In this document: in pieces, positions 47,145 to 55,433 of the stretch | Numbering within the stretch: position 1 is the stretch's first letter | Layout: each line of letters begins with the position of its first letter | Notes under the pieces: generated by a model | The model's database searches: none | Told to the model about the DNA's origin: nothing | The model's input: only the letters and a program-made list of their open reading frames with translations | Made by a program: the position numbers and the translations under genes | Virus record (IMG/VR): IMGVR_UViG_3300042691_053605 | Coordinates: 78,918-142,917 of that record | DNA from: a virus | Length of the DNA: 64,000 nt | Reading direction: 5' to 3' (one strand)

Positions 47145-49454
47145 TTAGTCGTTCCACCAATCGTAATCGTTAATAACTATGTTTGGATCATTTTCACCAA
47201 TAGTAATTGTTTTATGATTAAGCAAATTTGATAACATAAAACACTTATACGTATCTGCAGCAGAGTTTCTTAATAAGAAGAACGATCTGTTATTTACCGT
47301 GTTACTTATATTAACAATTGGCAATCCCGAATCAAATGAATAGAGTTTTTTCAAATTCAAATCATATACATCATATTGCCAATTGCTATTTTTTGTAGGG
47401 TCTGCATAGCCGAAAATAAAGTTCTTTTCAGATATTGACCAGTCAAATGATTCAGTGTACACAGAAGGAGCTATTTGTACTTCATTGGAAATTGTTCCGC
47501 CGGAAAGAATTCTTGCTTGAATTGAAAGCGGATTGTCTATAGAAACTAAAAGCATAAATCCACTGCTTAACCCGGTTGTTGAAACTCCCCAATTAGGTGT
47601 GTATACTCCATATTCTTTAGTGAGATTCACCCATTTGTTGGTTTTTACATTAAAATAATAGCTAGTATTAAGAGGACTCCACAATATGCTGTTTCTTTCC
47701 CAAATAGTAAAATTTTGATTATCATCGTTTACCGTTACTGTGTCAAGAATAGCAGCTCCTTTAATAACAGAAACCGTGGAATATGCTGGGCCGTCTCCAT
47801 CATTATCTCCGGTATAAAATAAAACACGGTAGTCGCCAGCCGGAAACCATTGATGCGAATCGTTTGAATATACGTTAATTAGGTTTGCAATTACTTGAAA
47901 GGATGTAGGTTCGCCGGTTTTTGTTAGTACTAAAGAATTAAGAGCCCCGCTGGTAGAATCCTCAGACCATAAAAGCTGAGCATCCGTATTAGTAGGATTT
48001 ACTGAATTAAGAGCTACAAATAGAGTGCTGTTGGTGGTAACTGTATGAGTACGCAAATTACCGTCGTCTATGATGTAATGAAGATCCAGGAATGTAACTT
48101 CGGTTCCGGTTAGCCAATCAAAATTGGTGTCTATTGTTTTATGAAAAGCAACAACAACAGAATCACGGTTATATTCTCTTTTGGAGATTAAACTATATGT
48201 GTTTCCTGAAATAGTAAAATTTGGATAGTTTACGCCTCTTGGATGGACCCATGTTTTGTCCTCTCCAATCATTCTTCCAGTCTTTTGATTGTAATTAAAT
48301 AAAATATAGTCCTTTGTTGTATCATCGTTATTTAGTAGAACCACTTGCAATCCAGTAGATCCATAAAATTGGTATTCGAAGTCTGTTATGGAATCGGCTA
48401 CATCAAGAGTAATCTTTTTAAGAAGAGATCCACTTAGATCAAAAATACTAAAAGAGAGGTACAATCCACTGTCATCATCAAATTCTGTTACAAAGCAAAA
48501 ATTGGTATAATCATATAAATAGACATCGTAAATAATAAGAGTATCGTCGTAATTTGTGTCGGCTAATAGGGTTTTTCTATCGCCTTTAATTAAATAATGT
48601 GTTTCTTGTCCAACTATTCCATCACGCTCAAATACATATAACGCAAATGTTCCGTTAGCTGCGGAATCGTCATAAGTGAATTCGGGGGAAATGCTGGTTG
48701 CGTTGTAAAATTCATGATTGTAAATTGCGTCGCCGTCAAAATGTTTCCAACGAAGATAAAGGCCATCTGTATATTTGATTCCAAATCCTTTTCCGCTAAA
48801 CGTATATGTAGAATGCGTTACATTGTTTGTGTTAAATTGCTCTATTAATCTACCTTTTGCATCTACAAAATAGAAAAGATTGTATCCAACCTCGATATTG
48901 CCAAAACGAATAATGTACCCTTTGTTTTGAACAAAGTATTCCAGATTCATGGTCCATTCGTTTATCAAAAAACCGGTGTCGTACTCCTCAGTAGGAACAC
49001 AAGAAGCAGAATCCATTATGAAGTATTTCCAAGTAGTAGAACTATCGTAAGAAAAAATAATAGCGCTTTGACCAGCAGCGTCTCCACGGTTTCCAATAAA
49101 ATAGTCTAACTCAGCAGGACCCCATGTGGTTCTTGCCTGCAAATTACCTTGATTAGTTGATATTGGGGCAAACCCGCTTTCGCCAGGGAAAACGGTAATA
49201 ATAACATCTCCGGCTTCGCCAACAATCTCAATACCTGCGTTTTCTGGGTTGGATGACGGTGAACTTACATAGAGATATTTTCCCTTCCCGCTTAAATCGT
49301 TTACCGCAATATCTAAAGTTGTTCCGTGAGAAAGACTTAATTTTCCAAAATTACTATCTCCAGTAACTTGGTTATTTGCGATTGCTGTATAATTTACAGC
49401 CGTTGGAAAAATTGAGGCAGACTCAACTTTTAATGTGGTTTTCAGTAATGACAT
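47145..49454 (-). CDS. Virion-domain protein, paralogue 2, with large beta-rich C-terminal part (769 aa)
   Basis: Residues 1-125 are the shared virion domain (SIFPTAVNYTAI, PGESGFAPIS, DYFIGNRG). Residues about 125-769 are beta-rich with recurring hydrophobic strands ending in D-x-x-G-R/S-L (YFVDAKGRLIEQF, FSIFDLSGSLLKKI), which looks like a beta-propeller or repeated-blade fold. This is a likely receptor-binding or polysaccharide-binding module displayed on the virion. It has its own late-promoter motif 42 nt upstream. No catalytic motif was found. Confidence 0.6.
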   Translation of the reverse strand: MSLLKTTLKVESASIFPTAVNYTAIANNQVTGDSNFGKLSLSHGTTLDIAVNDLSGKGKYLYVSSPSSNPENAGIEIVGEAGDVIITVFPGESGFAPISTNQGNLQARTTWGPAELDYFIGNRGDAAGQSAIIFSYDSSTTWKYFIMDSASCVPTEEYDTGFLINEWTMNLEYFVQNKGYIIRFGNIEVGYNLFYFVDAKGRLIEQFNTNNVTHSTYTFSGKGFGIKYTDGLYLRWKHFDGDAIYNHEFYNATSISPEFTYDDSAANGTFALYVFERDGIVGQETHYLIKGDRKTLLADTNYDDTLIIYDVYLYDYTNFCFVTEFDDDSGLYLSFSIFDLSGSLLKKITLDVADSITDFEYQFYGSTGLQVVLLNNDDTTKDYILFNYNQKTGRMIGEDKTWVHPRGVNYPNFTISGNTYSLISKREYNRDSVVVAFHKTIDTNFDWLTGTEVTFLDLHYIIDDGNLRTHTVTTNSTLFVALNSVNPTNTDAQLLWSEDSTSGALNSLVLTKTGEPTSFQVIANLINVYSNDSHQWFPAGDYRVLFYTGDNDGDGPAYSTVSVIKGAAILDTVTVNDDNQNFTIWERNSILWSPLNTSYYFNVKTNKWVNLTKEYGVYTPNWGVSTTGLSSGFMLLVSIDNPLSIQARILSGGTISNEVQIAPSVYTESFDWSISEKNFIFGYADPTKNSNWQYDVYDLNLKKLYSFDSGLPIVNISNTVNNRSFFLLRNSAADTYKCFMLSNLLNHKTITIGENDPNIVINDYDWWND

Positions 49455-49495
49455 GTTTCATACTTTCTTTTTACTGCGTAATTGGAATTACAAAA

Positions 49496-49504
49496 CTATA
49501 TATC
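49496..49504 (-). promoter_or_regulatory. Late-promoter motif GATATATAG
   Basis: TAGATATATAGTTTTG on the minus strand, 42 nt before the ATG at 49454 and after the stop of the phosphatase gene at 49531. Confidence 0.65.
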
Positions 49505-49530
49505 TATAGAAAGTTTGAAAAGATACAATA

Positions 49531-50334
49531 CTATACCTCTAAAAGAAGGCCTTCGTGCTCAGTGTCCAAACAATCAATATAGTAATGTTTGGTAGGTTTT
49601 TTGGTATCAATTTCCACCATTTCTATTCCCGGTTTTGCTGTATGGCCAACAATTTGAGTTGTGCCAGCCAGAAAGTTTCCGTTAAGAGTTTTTGGACGTA
49701 CCCAAAAAGGGCCAGCCCACATAGAGGTTCCGCCTGAACTTCCATCTACATTATATAGCGAATCCAAATCAAGATCCCAGGCAAATTGTATTTCGTCGGC
49801 AAGCGTGTATGTACGGTCCTCTGCTACGTCAGAAATCTTTTTTGATCGAACAGTGTTAAACATTTCTTTTCGCATTTCTTTTAGCCAACCGTAGGTTACA
49901 CCGGCATGCGTCCATAAGGTATTACCTATTTGATACGCTGCTTGAAATAGTTCTCGGTTCTCTCGGAAAAGTTGGTAGAGATCATGCTGCATTTCTGGAC
50001 GATAGCCGGAACAGCCGTGGCCTTTGAAAATATACTGGATGTCATGGTTTCCAAGTAGGAGTACTACTCGATCACCTAATACCTTTTTGAATTCAATAAT
50101 TTCTTTTAGATTGTGAAGAATTTCTACGCTACTTATATCAAATGAATCTACATAATCACCAACGAATATGATACGATCCGCTTGCATAAAAGGATAATCT
50201 CTCCAGTAATCGCTGTCAGGAGTTGCTCCGTGATTCACTGCAGTTTTCCAGTCACGGTATTCATCGTATGAATTGTGGGTTATCTTTTTCCAGCAGTCTT
50301 TTCCGTGTATATCTCCAATACTTAAGGTTTTCAT
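49531..50334 (-). CDS. PPP-type phosphatase
   Basis: The 267-residue product has all PPP-family motifs: GDIHGKD, FVGDYVDSFD, LLGNHDIQYI, TLWTHAGVTYG and VGHTAKPG. Phage lambda carries a phosphatase of this class. It removes phosphate from Ser/Thr (or Tyr) of proteins and could counter host or phage kinases, including the two histidine kinases' host cross-talk. It lies 6 nt before the GT2-like gene copy A and is followed by a late-promoter motif for the next gene. Confidence 0.88.
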   Translation of the reverse strand: MKTLSIGDIHGKDCWKKITHNSYDEYRDWKTAVNHGATPDSDYWRDYPFMQADRIIFVGDYVDSFDISSVEILHNLKEIIEFKKVLGDRVVLLLGNHDIQYIFKGHGCSGYRPEMQHDLYQLFRENRELFQAAYQIGNTLWTHAGVTYGWLKEMRKEMFNTVRSKKISDVAEDRTYTLADEIQFAWDLDLDSLYNVDGSSGGTSMWAGPFWVRPKTLNGNFLAGTTQIVGHTAKPGIEMVEIDTKKPTKHYYIDCLDTEHEGLLLEV

Positions 50335-50335
50335 A

Positions 50336-51164
50336 CAATGCTAATCCTTGAATCTTTTGCGTGTTAATTTTTTATTTTGAAATTTTTGTAGAATCGGTAT
50401 TTCAGCTAACGCATCAAAATCGGTATGTTGAAAAAAATCATCATCATGTTTTATCTTAAAATAACGGTCTCTTGAAGAAATTTTATTATACCCATCAGTA
50501 TCAACTCCGTCGGCATATAACTCATTATTTCTATATTTAACTATATTGCGTTTTAACACTCTTCTTTGTTTTGCCTGCAAAGTATTAAACAAATAATTGT
50601 CCACATTCATTTTTTGTTTACTTTCAGGCAGCATTTTAATTAATGAAGTTAGCCATGCCATATTTAATCTACATGGGTGTTCATTTTTTCTTTTACGATT
50701 AAATAGTATTGTTTTGTTTAATCTAAAAGAATAAAAATAGCCACGTTCCTCATCATAATAATCAATTTTTGATGACAAGAAAGCTGAACAGGTAGACTCT
50801 ATTCTCTTGGAATGTGCATAGCAATCACCAGCTTGTAATATAAAACATAGGGTGTCATCTGCTGCGTCAGCAATTATTTTCCACTTCTGTCCAAGAGGAA
50901 CCCATTCAGGCAGCTCAATATATTTTATTGAAATACATCCAGCTTCTTCCAAACGTTCTTTATAGCTTTGAAGAACTTCGTTTCCTAATTTTTCCTCTGT
51001 ATTTTCTTCGCATACTATAAGTTCCCACTTATATTGAGTTTTTTGGTTAGCTAGCCCCTCCAGCGCAAGCTCTGCAATTACACCCATATTGTATAAAGGC
51101 ATTCCAACGGTGGCAACTATGTTTACATTTTCCATAAATGTGTATTCTAAATTATTAGATATTT
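50336..51164. repeat. Direct tandem duplication, copy A
   Basis: About 0.8 kb that includes the GT2-like gene copy A and its leader is repeated at 51169-51979. Start (CAATGCTAATCCTTGAATC) and end (TTCTAAATTATTAGATATTT) are nearly identical, with differences concentrated in the middle of the gene. Confidence 0.85.
50341..51135 (-). CDS. GT2-like glycosyltransferase, copy A (active-site changed)
   Basis: The 264-residue protein starts MENVNIVATVGMPLYNMG (GT2 first strand), has LGQKWKIIADAADDTLCFIL and then the metal-binding place, which reads QAGDCYAHSKR here. In copy B the same place reads QDGDDYSHSKR, the usual D-x-D. Copy A therefore lost two of the acidic residues and may be inactive or have changed chemistry. 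The start at 51135 is chosen because it matches copy B exactly. The gene lies in a tandem duplication. Confidence 0.7.
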   Translation of the reverse strand: MENVNIVATVGMPLYNMGVIAELALEGLANQKTQYKWELIVCEENTEEKLGNEVLQSYKERLEEAGCISIKYIELPEWVPLGQKWKIIADAADDTLCFILQAGDCYAHSKRIESTCSAFLSSKIDYYDEERGYFYSFRLNKTILFNRKRKNEHPCRLNMAWLTSLIKMLPESKQKMNVDNYLFNTLQAKQRRVLKRNIVKYRNNELYADGVDTDGYNKISSRDRYFKIKHDDDFFQHTDFDALAEIPILQKFQNKKLTRKRFKD

Positions 51165-51168
51165 CATG

Positions 51169-51979
51169 CAATGCTAATCCTTGAATCTTTCGTGTGTTAA
51201 TTTTTTATTTTGAAATTTTTGTAGAATCGGTATTTCAGCTAACGCATCAAAATCGGTATGTTGAAAAATTCCATCGTTGTGTATCATCTCAAAATGGCAA
51301 TCTCTTGAAGAGATTTTATTATATCCGTCAGTATAAATGCCGTCGGTATGTAACTCGTTATTTCTATATTTAACTATATTGCCTTTTATTGCCTGCAAAG
51401 TATTAAACAAATAATTGTCCACATTCATTTTTTGATTACTTTCAGGCAGCATTTTAATTAATGAAGTTAGCCATGCCTTACTTAATCTACATGGGTGCCA
51501 ATTATGAGTAAAATTATATAGTATTGTTTTGTTTAATCTAAAAGAATAAAAATAGCCGAATTGCTCATCATAATAGTCAATTTTTGATGACAAGAAAGCT
51601 GAACAGGTAGACTCTATTCTCTTGGAATGTGAATAGTCATCGCCATCTTGCAATATAAAACATAGGGTGTCATCTGCTGCGTCAGCAATTATTTTCCACT
51701 TCTGTCCAAGAGGAACCCATTCATCTAATTTGATGTATTTTATAGACACGCATCCTGCATTTTCTAATTTCTTTCTATAACTTTCTATAGTATCAAGACC
51801 TAGTTTTTCAGAGGTGTCTTCTTCGCATACTATAAGTTCCCACTTATATTGAGTTTTTTGGTTAGCTAGCCCCTCCAGCGCAAGCTCTGCAATTACACCC
51901 ATATTGTATAAAGGCATTCCAACGGTGGCAACTATGTTTACATTTTCCATAAATGTGTATTCTAAATTATTAGATATTT
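51169..51979. repeat. Direct tandem duplication, copy B
   Basis: The second unit of the 0.8-kb duplication described for 50336-51164. Confidence 0.85.
51174..51950 (-). CDS. GT2-like glycosyltransferase, copy B
   Basis: The 258-residue product is the paralogue of copy A. The metal-binding D-x-D is intact (FILQDGDDYSHSKR), so this is likely the active member. The family transfers a sugar to glycan, lipid or protein acceptors. It follows the virion-domain gene at 52001 by 51 nt, so modification of virion fibres or of host surface glycans are both possible. The two leaders are identical (ATAAATGTGTATTCTAAA). Confidence 0.75.
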   Translation of the reverse strand: MENVNIVATVGMPLYNMGVIAELALEGLANQKTQYKWELIVCEEDTSEKLGLDTIESYRKKLENAGCVSIKYIKLDEWVPLGQKWKIIADAADDTLCFILQDGDDYSHSKRIESTCSAFLSSKIDYYDEQFGYFYSFRLNKTILYNFTHNWHPCRLSKAWLTSLIKMLPESNQKMNVDNYLFNTLQAIKGNIVKYRNNELHTDGIYTDGYNKISSRDCHFEMIHNDGIFQHTDFDALAEIPILQKFQNKKLTHERFKD

Positions 51980-52000
51980 ATACACAAAAAGAAAAAAGTT

Positions 52001-53236
52001 TTACAAATCGGAAATTCCGCTGTACGCGTAAATCTTTTGACCTACTAGATTAAGGCCAGCTTTTGCTGGATGACTCCACGCATCATACGCCTGTTTGAAA
52101 CCTGCATAAGCATTAAGATCCGGATTGGACTCAAACCAGGTTCTCATATTAACGTCATTGTTTCCGTTGGCAGCCCAGAGAATTGTAAAGTCTTGAACTT
52201 TATCTGCTGCAAGAGCAGCCGTGCCCAAAAGTATTAACTGATCTTTTCTTACCTGGCTAAGACCTTTATTGTTATTGTAAGTTGATTCAGTAATATAGGC
52301 AACTAGATGCACGGTATCATGGTATGCTACAACATGTTCTGCTACCTCTGCATCACTGTAAGTTCCAATATAGTCTTCCAAACGGGAAACGTATATGTCA
52401 TAAGTCATATTATTGGCTTGACAATAGTTATAGATTGCTATGTCATCAGGAATAAAATCTGCAAACGGGCCGTACGGATTGTTTGAATTCCAGAATTCCC
52501 ATTCCTGAGTAAACCCGGTAAACTTTTCTGTGTTGTTGGCGCAGCCATTATTGTAAGAAGCCTCGGTTCCAGGATCACTTTCATTAATGCAATTATCTGC
52601 TTGAGTCACATTGCTAAAAACTCGTGTTTGACCTGCATTTTTTAATTGAGTTACGAGTGCTCTCATAGCTGTGCGGTTACCCGAGGTATTGAGCAGAGTA
52701 CTCATATAAAAAGTAAGATCATTCATATTCTTGGAAGCAATAAAATCTAACAGATCTGCTTCCATAAGTGGGAACCCAAGAATTGTGTTAAACTGATTAA
52801 CGTACATTCCACTTAAAAATCCGGCTGGCGGCACCGTATTTTGGCCGGAATAGAAGAAACTTAAATACTGTGGATTAGCAGATGGGTTAACCGCAGAAAG
52901 CGTTAAGCCTGATTGGTTAGACGCATCAATCGGAAGAAACGCAAAGTCTCCAGGGAAAATTCTTAAAATTTGAACTGGGCCTGCCTCAGAATTTTGTTCC
53001 AATGTTACTGTTATTGGAAGAGTATTTTCTGATGGCGCTGCCGCGTATACAAATAAAATAGATTTGCCGGTTCCTGCTGTTGAGGAACTATAGAGTACTT
53101 CTGTGCTGCTTCCCGAGATGTTTCTAAGTTGAAAACTAGTAGAGTCAGTTTCAGAAGGAGTGACTCTACTAGTTTTATCAATAGGATACGGAAAGAGGTC
53201 GGAAGACTTTATATTAAGTATTCCTTTGAAACTCAT
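52001..53236 (-). CDS. Virion-domain protein, paralogue 3, with TIM-barrel-like module (411 aa)
   Basis: Residues 1-135 are the shared virion domain (LFPYPIDKTSRV, IFPGDFAFLPIDA, YLSFFYSG). Residues about 140-411 are alternating helices and strands that look like a TIM-barrel glycosidase-type fold: GMYVNQFNTILGFPLMEADL, FTQEWEFWNSNNPYGPF, YNYCQANNMTYDIYVSRL. The acidic W-E-F-W segment is a possible active-site strand. It could cut or bind host polysaccharide. It overlaps the next paralogue by one base. Confidence 0.55.
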   Translation of the reverse strand: MSFKGILNIKSSDLFPYPIDKTSRVTPSETDSTSFQLRNISGSSTEVLYSSSTAGTGKSILFVYAAAPSENTLPITVTLEQNSEAGPVQILRIFPGDFAFLPIDASNQSGLTLSAVNPSANPQYLSFFYSGQNTVPPAGFLSGMYVNQFNTILGFPLMEADLLDFIASKNMNDLTFYMSTLLNTSGNRTAMRALVTQLKNAGQTRVFSNVTQADNCINESDPGTEASYNNGCANNTEKFTGFTQEWEFWNSNNPYGPFADFIPDDIAIYNYCQANNMTYDIYVSRLEDYIGTYSDAEVAEHVVAYHDTVHLVAYITESTYNNNKGLSQVRKDQLILLGTAALAADKVQDFTILWAANGNNDVNMRTWFESNPDLNAYAGFKQAYDAWSHPAKAGLNLVGQKIYAYSGISDL

Positions 53237-53652
53237 TATCCCTTTTCTCCGTAAAAATATGAAAGTACCGCGGGAGTTGTGGCAGCAGTGTTGGTAGCCT
53301 TGATTTGGATTCCGCTAGCTGCATTTGCAGATACCGGTAAGTACGCAAAATCAGAAGGGTATAAACGAATTACATCTAGTTCATCGGTAGATAATACATC
53401 AACAACAGAGATAACAATAGGATCTACTGCTGAATTTGTTGATTTTGATTCTAGGTAAAAATAGAGAACTCCGGTATTACCAGAAGCTCCGGTAGAAGCA
53501 AAAATTGTTTCAAATGTATCTGCTGCAATTACGTTAGTTTGAAAAGAGCTGTGATTGCCTGCTACAGTTTCGTTTGCCGTTAAACTAAAGTTGATCGGTG
53601 AAGGAAATGTATTTGTAGAGGTAATTGTTATTTTGGATGTTAGTGTTGCCAT
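53236..53652 (-). CDS. Virion-domain protein, paralogue 4 (138 aa)
   Basis: The product is the shared domain alone: FPSPINFSLTANETVAG, GVLYFYLESKSTNSAV, RLYPSDFAYLPVSANAAS and a final YFYGEKG. The end is the same as that of paralogue 5. It overlaps paralogue 3 by one base. A stand-alone subunit probably occupies the same lattice sites as the fused members. Confidence 0.6.
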   Translation of the reverse strand: MATLTSKITITSTNTFPSPINFSLTANETVAGNHSSFQTNVIAADTFETIFASTGASGNTGVLYFYLESKSTNSAVDPIVISVVDVLSTDELDVIRLYPSDFAYLPVSANAASGIQIKATNTAATTPAVLSYFYGEKG

Positions 53653-53670
53653 TTCAATTCAAATATATTT

Positions 53671-54075
53671 TTATCCTTTTTCACCGTAGAAGTAATTAAC
53701 TGTAGCAGTATTACTCTGGTCAAGGTTATTTAAGGTTACTTTTACAGAAGCTCCATCAGCAAGCAATGGGAACCATGCAAAATCTCCGGGAATTAATTTC
53801 ATTGCCGTAGAATTGAAAGAACCAGAGTCTTGAATGCTAACTGTAATGCCTGCAGCAGGATTTGTAGAAGGAGACTGTAAGTAAACGTAAACTACGTTGC
53901 TGCTGCCTACCGCTGCTGCTGGATCGTAAATGATTGCGGAATCGTCTGCTTCCACTACTACAGTGGAAAACGCCGCGTCAAGCGCTACAGTTTCGGTCAC
54001 AGGCAGCGTGAAATTCACGGGCGTTGGGAACAAAGTAGTTGTAGCTAACTTGATAGTTGATGTAATTGTTGCCAT
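53671..54075 (-). CDS. Virion-domain protein, paralogue 5 (134 aa)
   Basis: Shared domain: FPTPVNFTLPVTETVAL, VVYVYLQSPSTNPAAG, LIPGDFAWFPLLADGAS, final NYFYGEKG. It is the first gene of the operon that runs to 52001, 35 nt after a late-promoter motif. It is a likely major decoration-type subunit. Confidence 0.6.
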   Translation of the reverse strand: MATITSTIKLATTTLFPTPVNFTLPVTETVALDAAFSTVVVEADDSAIIYDPAAAVGSSNVVYVYLQSPSTNPAAGITVSIQDSGSFNSTAMKLIPGDFAWFPLLADGASVKVTLNNLDQSNTATVNYFYGEKG

Positions 54076-54109
54076 CTCATAAGAAGTTATTTTTAGTTTT
54101 TTATCAGAA

Positions 54110-54118
54110 CTATATATC
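54110..54118 (-). promoter_or_regulatory. Late-promoter motif GATATATAG that contains the upstream stop codon
   Basis: The minus-strand GGATATATAGTTCTG includes, as its final TAG, the stop codon of the upstream gene (54110). The downstream start is at 54075. Confidence 0.65.
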
Positions 54119-54550
54119 CAATTCTATGTGATTATTACGGCCACTTATCCATTCTCTTTCCGCAATAATCATGGCTTCTGCCGGAGTAAGTCCCGGAACT
54201 TCCGCCTGTGTATACAAAGCAGTATACACTATGTTTACTTCCAGGTCGTGGCGTCTTGAATTACGTAAAACATCCCGAATGGTTCGTAATTCCCAAGATC
54301 TGGATAACGGTTCATATGTAACTTCCATAGGTCCGATGGTTTCACAGAGTGTCACTAGATCCCTTTCGGCATCTTGTATTAGGTTATACATTTCGGGTTC
54401 TACTGTTAACTGCAATGGGCTTCTAAATGATTCACTTTCTGTAGAATACCGTGCAAGCGGCGAACATAGGGTGCCAACGTTCAATCGGTTAACCCATTGA
54501 AAAAAGAGGTCAAACTCATCTTTCTCAATATAAATTACTACCTTGATCAT
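54110..54550 (-). CDS. Hypothetical protein, partly like the 30959-31153 product (146 aa)
   Basis: The N-terminal part KVVIYIEKDEFDLFFQWVN and QLTVEPEMYNLI is similar to the small product at 30959-31153. A long acidic-basic helical part follows (MYNLIQDAERDLVTLCETIG) and a C-terminal segment with PAEAMIIAEREWISGRNNH. No catalytic motif. Its last codons form the next promoter. Upstream is the plus-strand non-coding unit, so the promoter of this gene itself is not visible. Confidence 0.6.
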   Translation of the reverse strand: MIKVVIYIEKDEFDLFFQWVNRLNVGTLCSPLARYSTESESFRSPLQLTVEPEMYNLIQDAERDLVTLCETIGPMEVTYEPLSRSWELRTIRDVLRNSRRHDLEVNIVYTALYTQAEVPGLTPAEAMIIAEREWISGRNNHIELDI

Positions 54551-54575
54551 ATGTATGTTTTTTTATCTATCTCAG

Positions 54576-54584
54576 GATATATAG
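54576..54584 (+). promoter_or_regulatory. Late-promoter motif GATATATAG, plus strand
   Basis: CAGGATATATAGTATG on the plus strand, one of only two plus-strand copies. No plus-strand reading frame follows, only the non-coding segment 54590-54870. Confidence 0.6.
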
Positions 54585-54589
54585 TATGT

Positions 54590-54870
54590 AGGTCAGGGTT
54601 TCTGTAACCAGGAGTGAAGGAGCAAATTGCACCATCTTCTATTAGGGACTTGAAGAATGAGCAATTTCAGGCTTCAGCCAACGGTTGACAGACTTTCCCA
54701 ATGATCGATAACTGAAAATGTAAGGTGCTGATTGGAGAATCCCAGTCACCCGAAGATTTTTGAAGAACTCAATGGTCTAAAAGGAAGCTTAAACACTCAA
54801 AGGCAGAAAAACACACATTGTAGTCCTCTAGGGATTCTCAAAAGAAAAGGAGCTCAAAGGCTCCTTTCTT
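54590..54870 (+). ncRNA. Putative plus-strand non-coding RNA
   Basis: About 280 nt with no convincing frame (longest ATG frames are about 15 codons) start at a plus-strand late-promoter motif and end at a hairpin (54847-54868) followed by CTTT. Internal pairing is possible, for example GGTT/AACC, and TGATTGG with CCAGTCA around a 6-nt loop near 54730-54755. The hairpin at the end could serve both strands. The whole segment lies between two minus-strand transcription units. Function is unknown. Confidence 0.45.
54841..54870 (-). terminator. Terminator hairpin, probably bidirectional
   Basis: AAAGGAGC and GCTCCTTT form an 8-bp stem with a 6-nt loop; the minus strand has TCTTTTG after it and the plus strand CTTTATG. 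It follows the stop of the methyltransferase gene (54890). Confidence 0.7.
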
Positions 54871-54889
54871 TATGCTGAATGTTTGTTAT

Positions 54890-55429
54890 TTATTTTTTCC
54901 TAAATACTGCTAACGTATTATCATTTTTTCCAAAGGAATTGTATTCCTCTATAAGCTCTATTTCCTGATTTTTTAATAAACTATGATATCTTGGTCGATA
55001 CCAAAAATCATGCATAATTAAAATACCACCAGACTTTAGCGAATGCATGGAAGAAACTGCAGAATTTACTCTATCTCTGCCATCTACCAAAATTACATCG
55101 AATTGATCAGCGTCTAAATTCTTAATAAATTTTAGATAGTTTTCAAATTGTCCTGGCTGTGCTGGCTGAAATGTATGCGTTTGTGGAAAGTTAGGAGAAA
55201 TTAAATGTATTTTCCATTTGCATTTTGCCTTGTAATTTAATTCTTTTGCAATTTGCTCGGACCATTTTTTGTCGTGCTCTATCGAAACAATACTATTAAC
55301 AATTTTTGAAAAATATAGAGTGCTGCTTCCACATCCTATTTCTAAAAGATTAGTATCTCTGCTAATATATGTCGTTAAATGACATATTTCCTCGTAATTC
55401 ATATAAGGAAGATTCTTAATATCTGGCAT
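54890..55429 (-). CDS. Class I SAM-dependent methyltransferase
   Basis: I place the start at 55429 (MPDIKNLPYMNYEE), 4 nt after the stop of the SET gene; a longer frame would overlap that gene by 98 nt. The 179-residue product has the SAM motif NLLEIGCGSSTLYFS, the acidic loop SIVSIEHDKKW, and FDVILVDGRDR (motif IV-like), then GGILIMHDFW. Such small O- or N-methyltransferases act on small molecules, proteins or glycans. The pairing with a SET gene suggests that both modify proteins. The substrate is unknown. Confidence 0.75.
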   Translation of the reverse strand: MPDIKNLPYMNYEEICHLTTYISRDTNLLEIGCGSSTLYFSKIVNSIVSIEHDKKWSEQIAKELNYKAKCKWKIHLISPNFPQTHTFQPAQPGQFENYLKFIKNLDADQFDVILVDGRDRVNSAVSSMHSLKSGGILIMHDFWYRPRYHSLLKNQEIELIEEYNSFGKNDNTLAVFRKK

Positions 55430-55433
55430 ATAA

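Noticed and set aside
54171-54500. Plus-strand 109-codon frame opposite the 54110 gene
   Set aside because: It has no promoter on the correct side, overlaps a supported gene and has Ser/Thr/Arg-biased composition.
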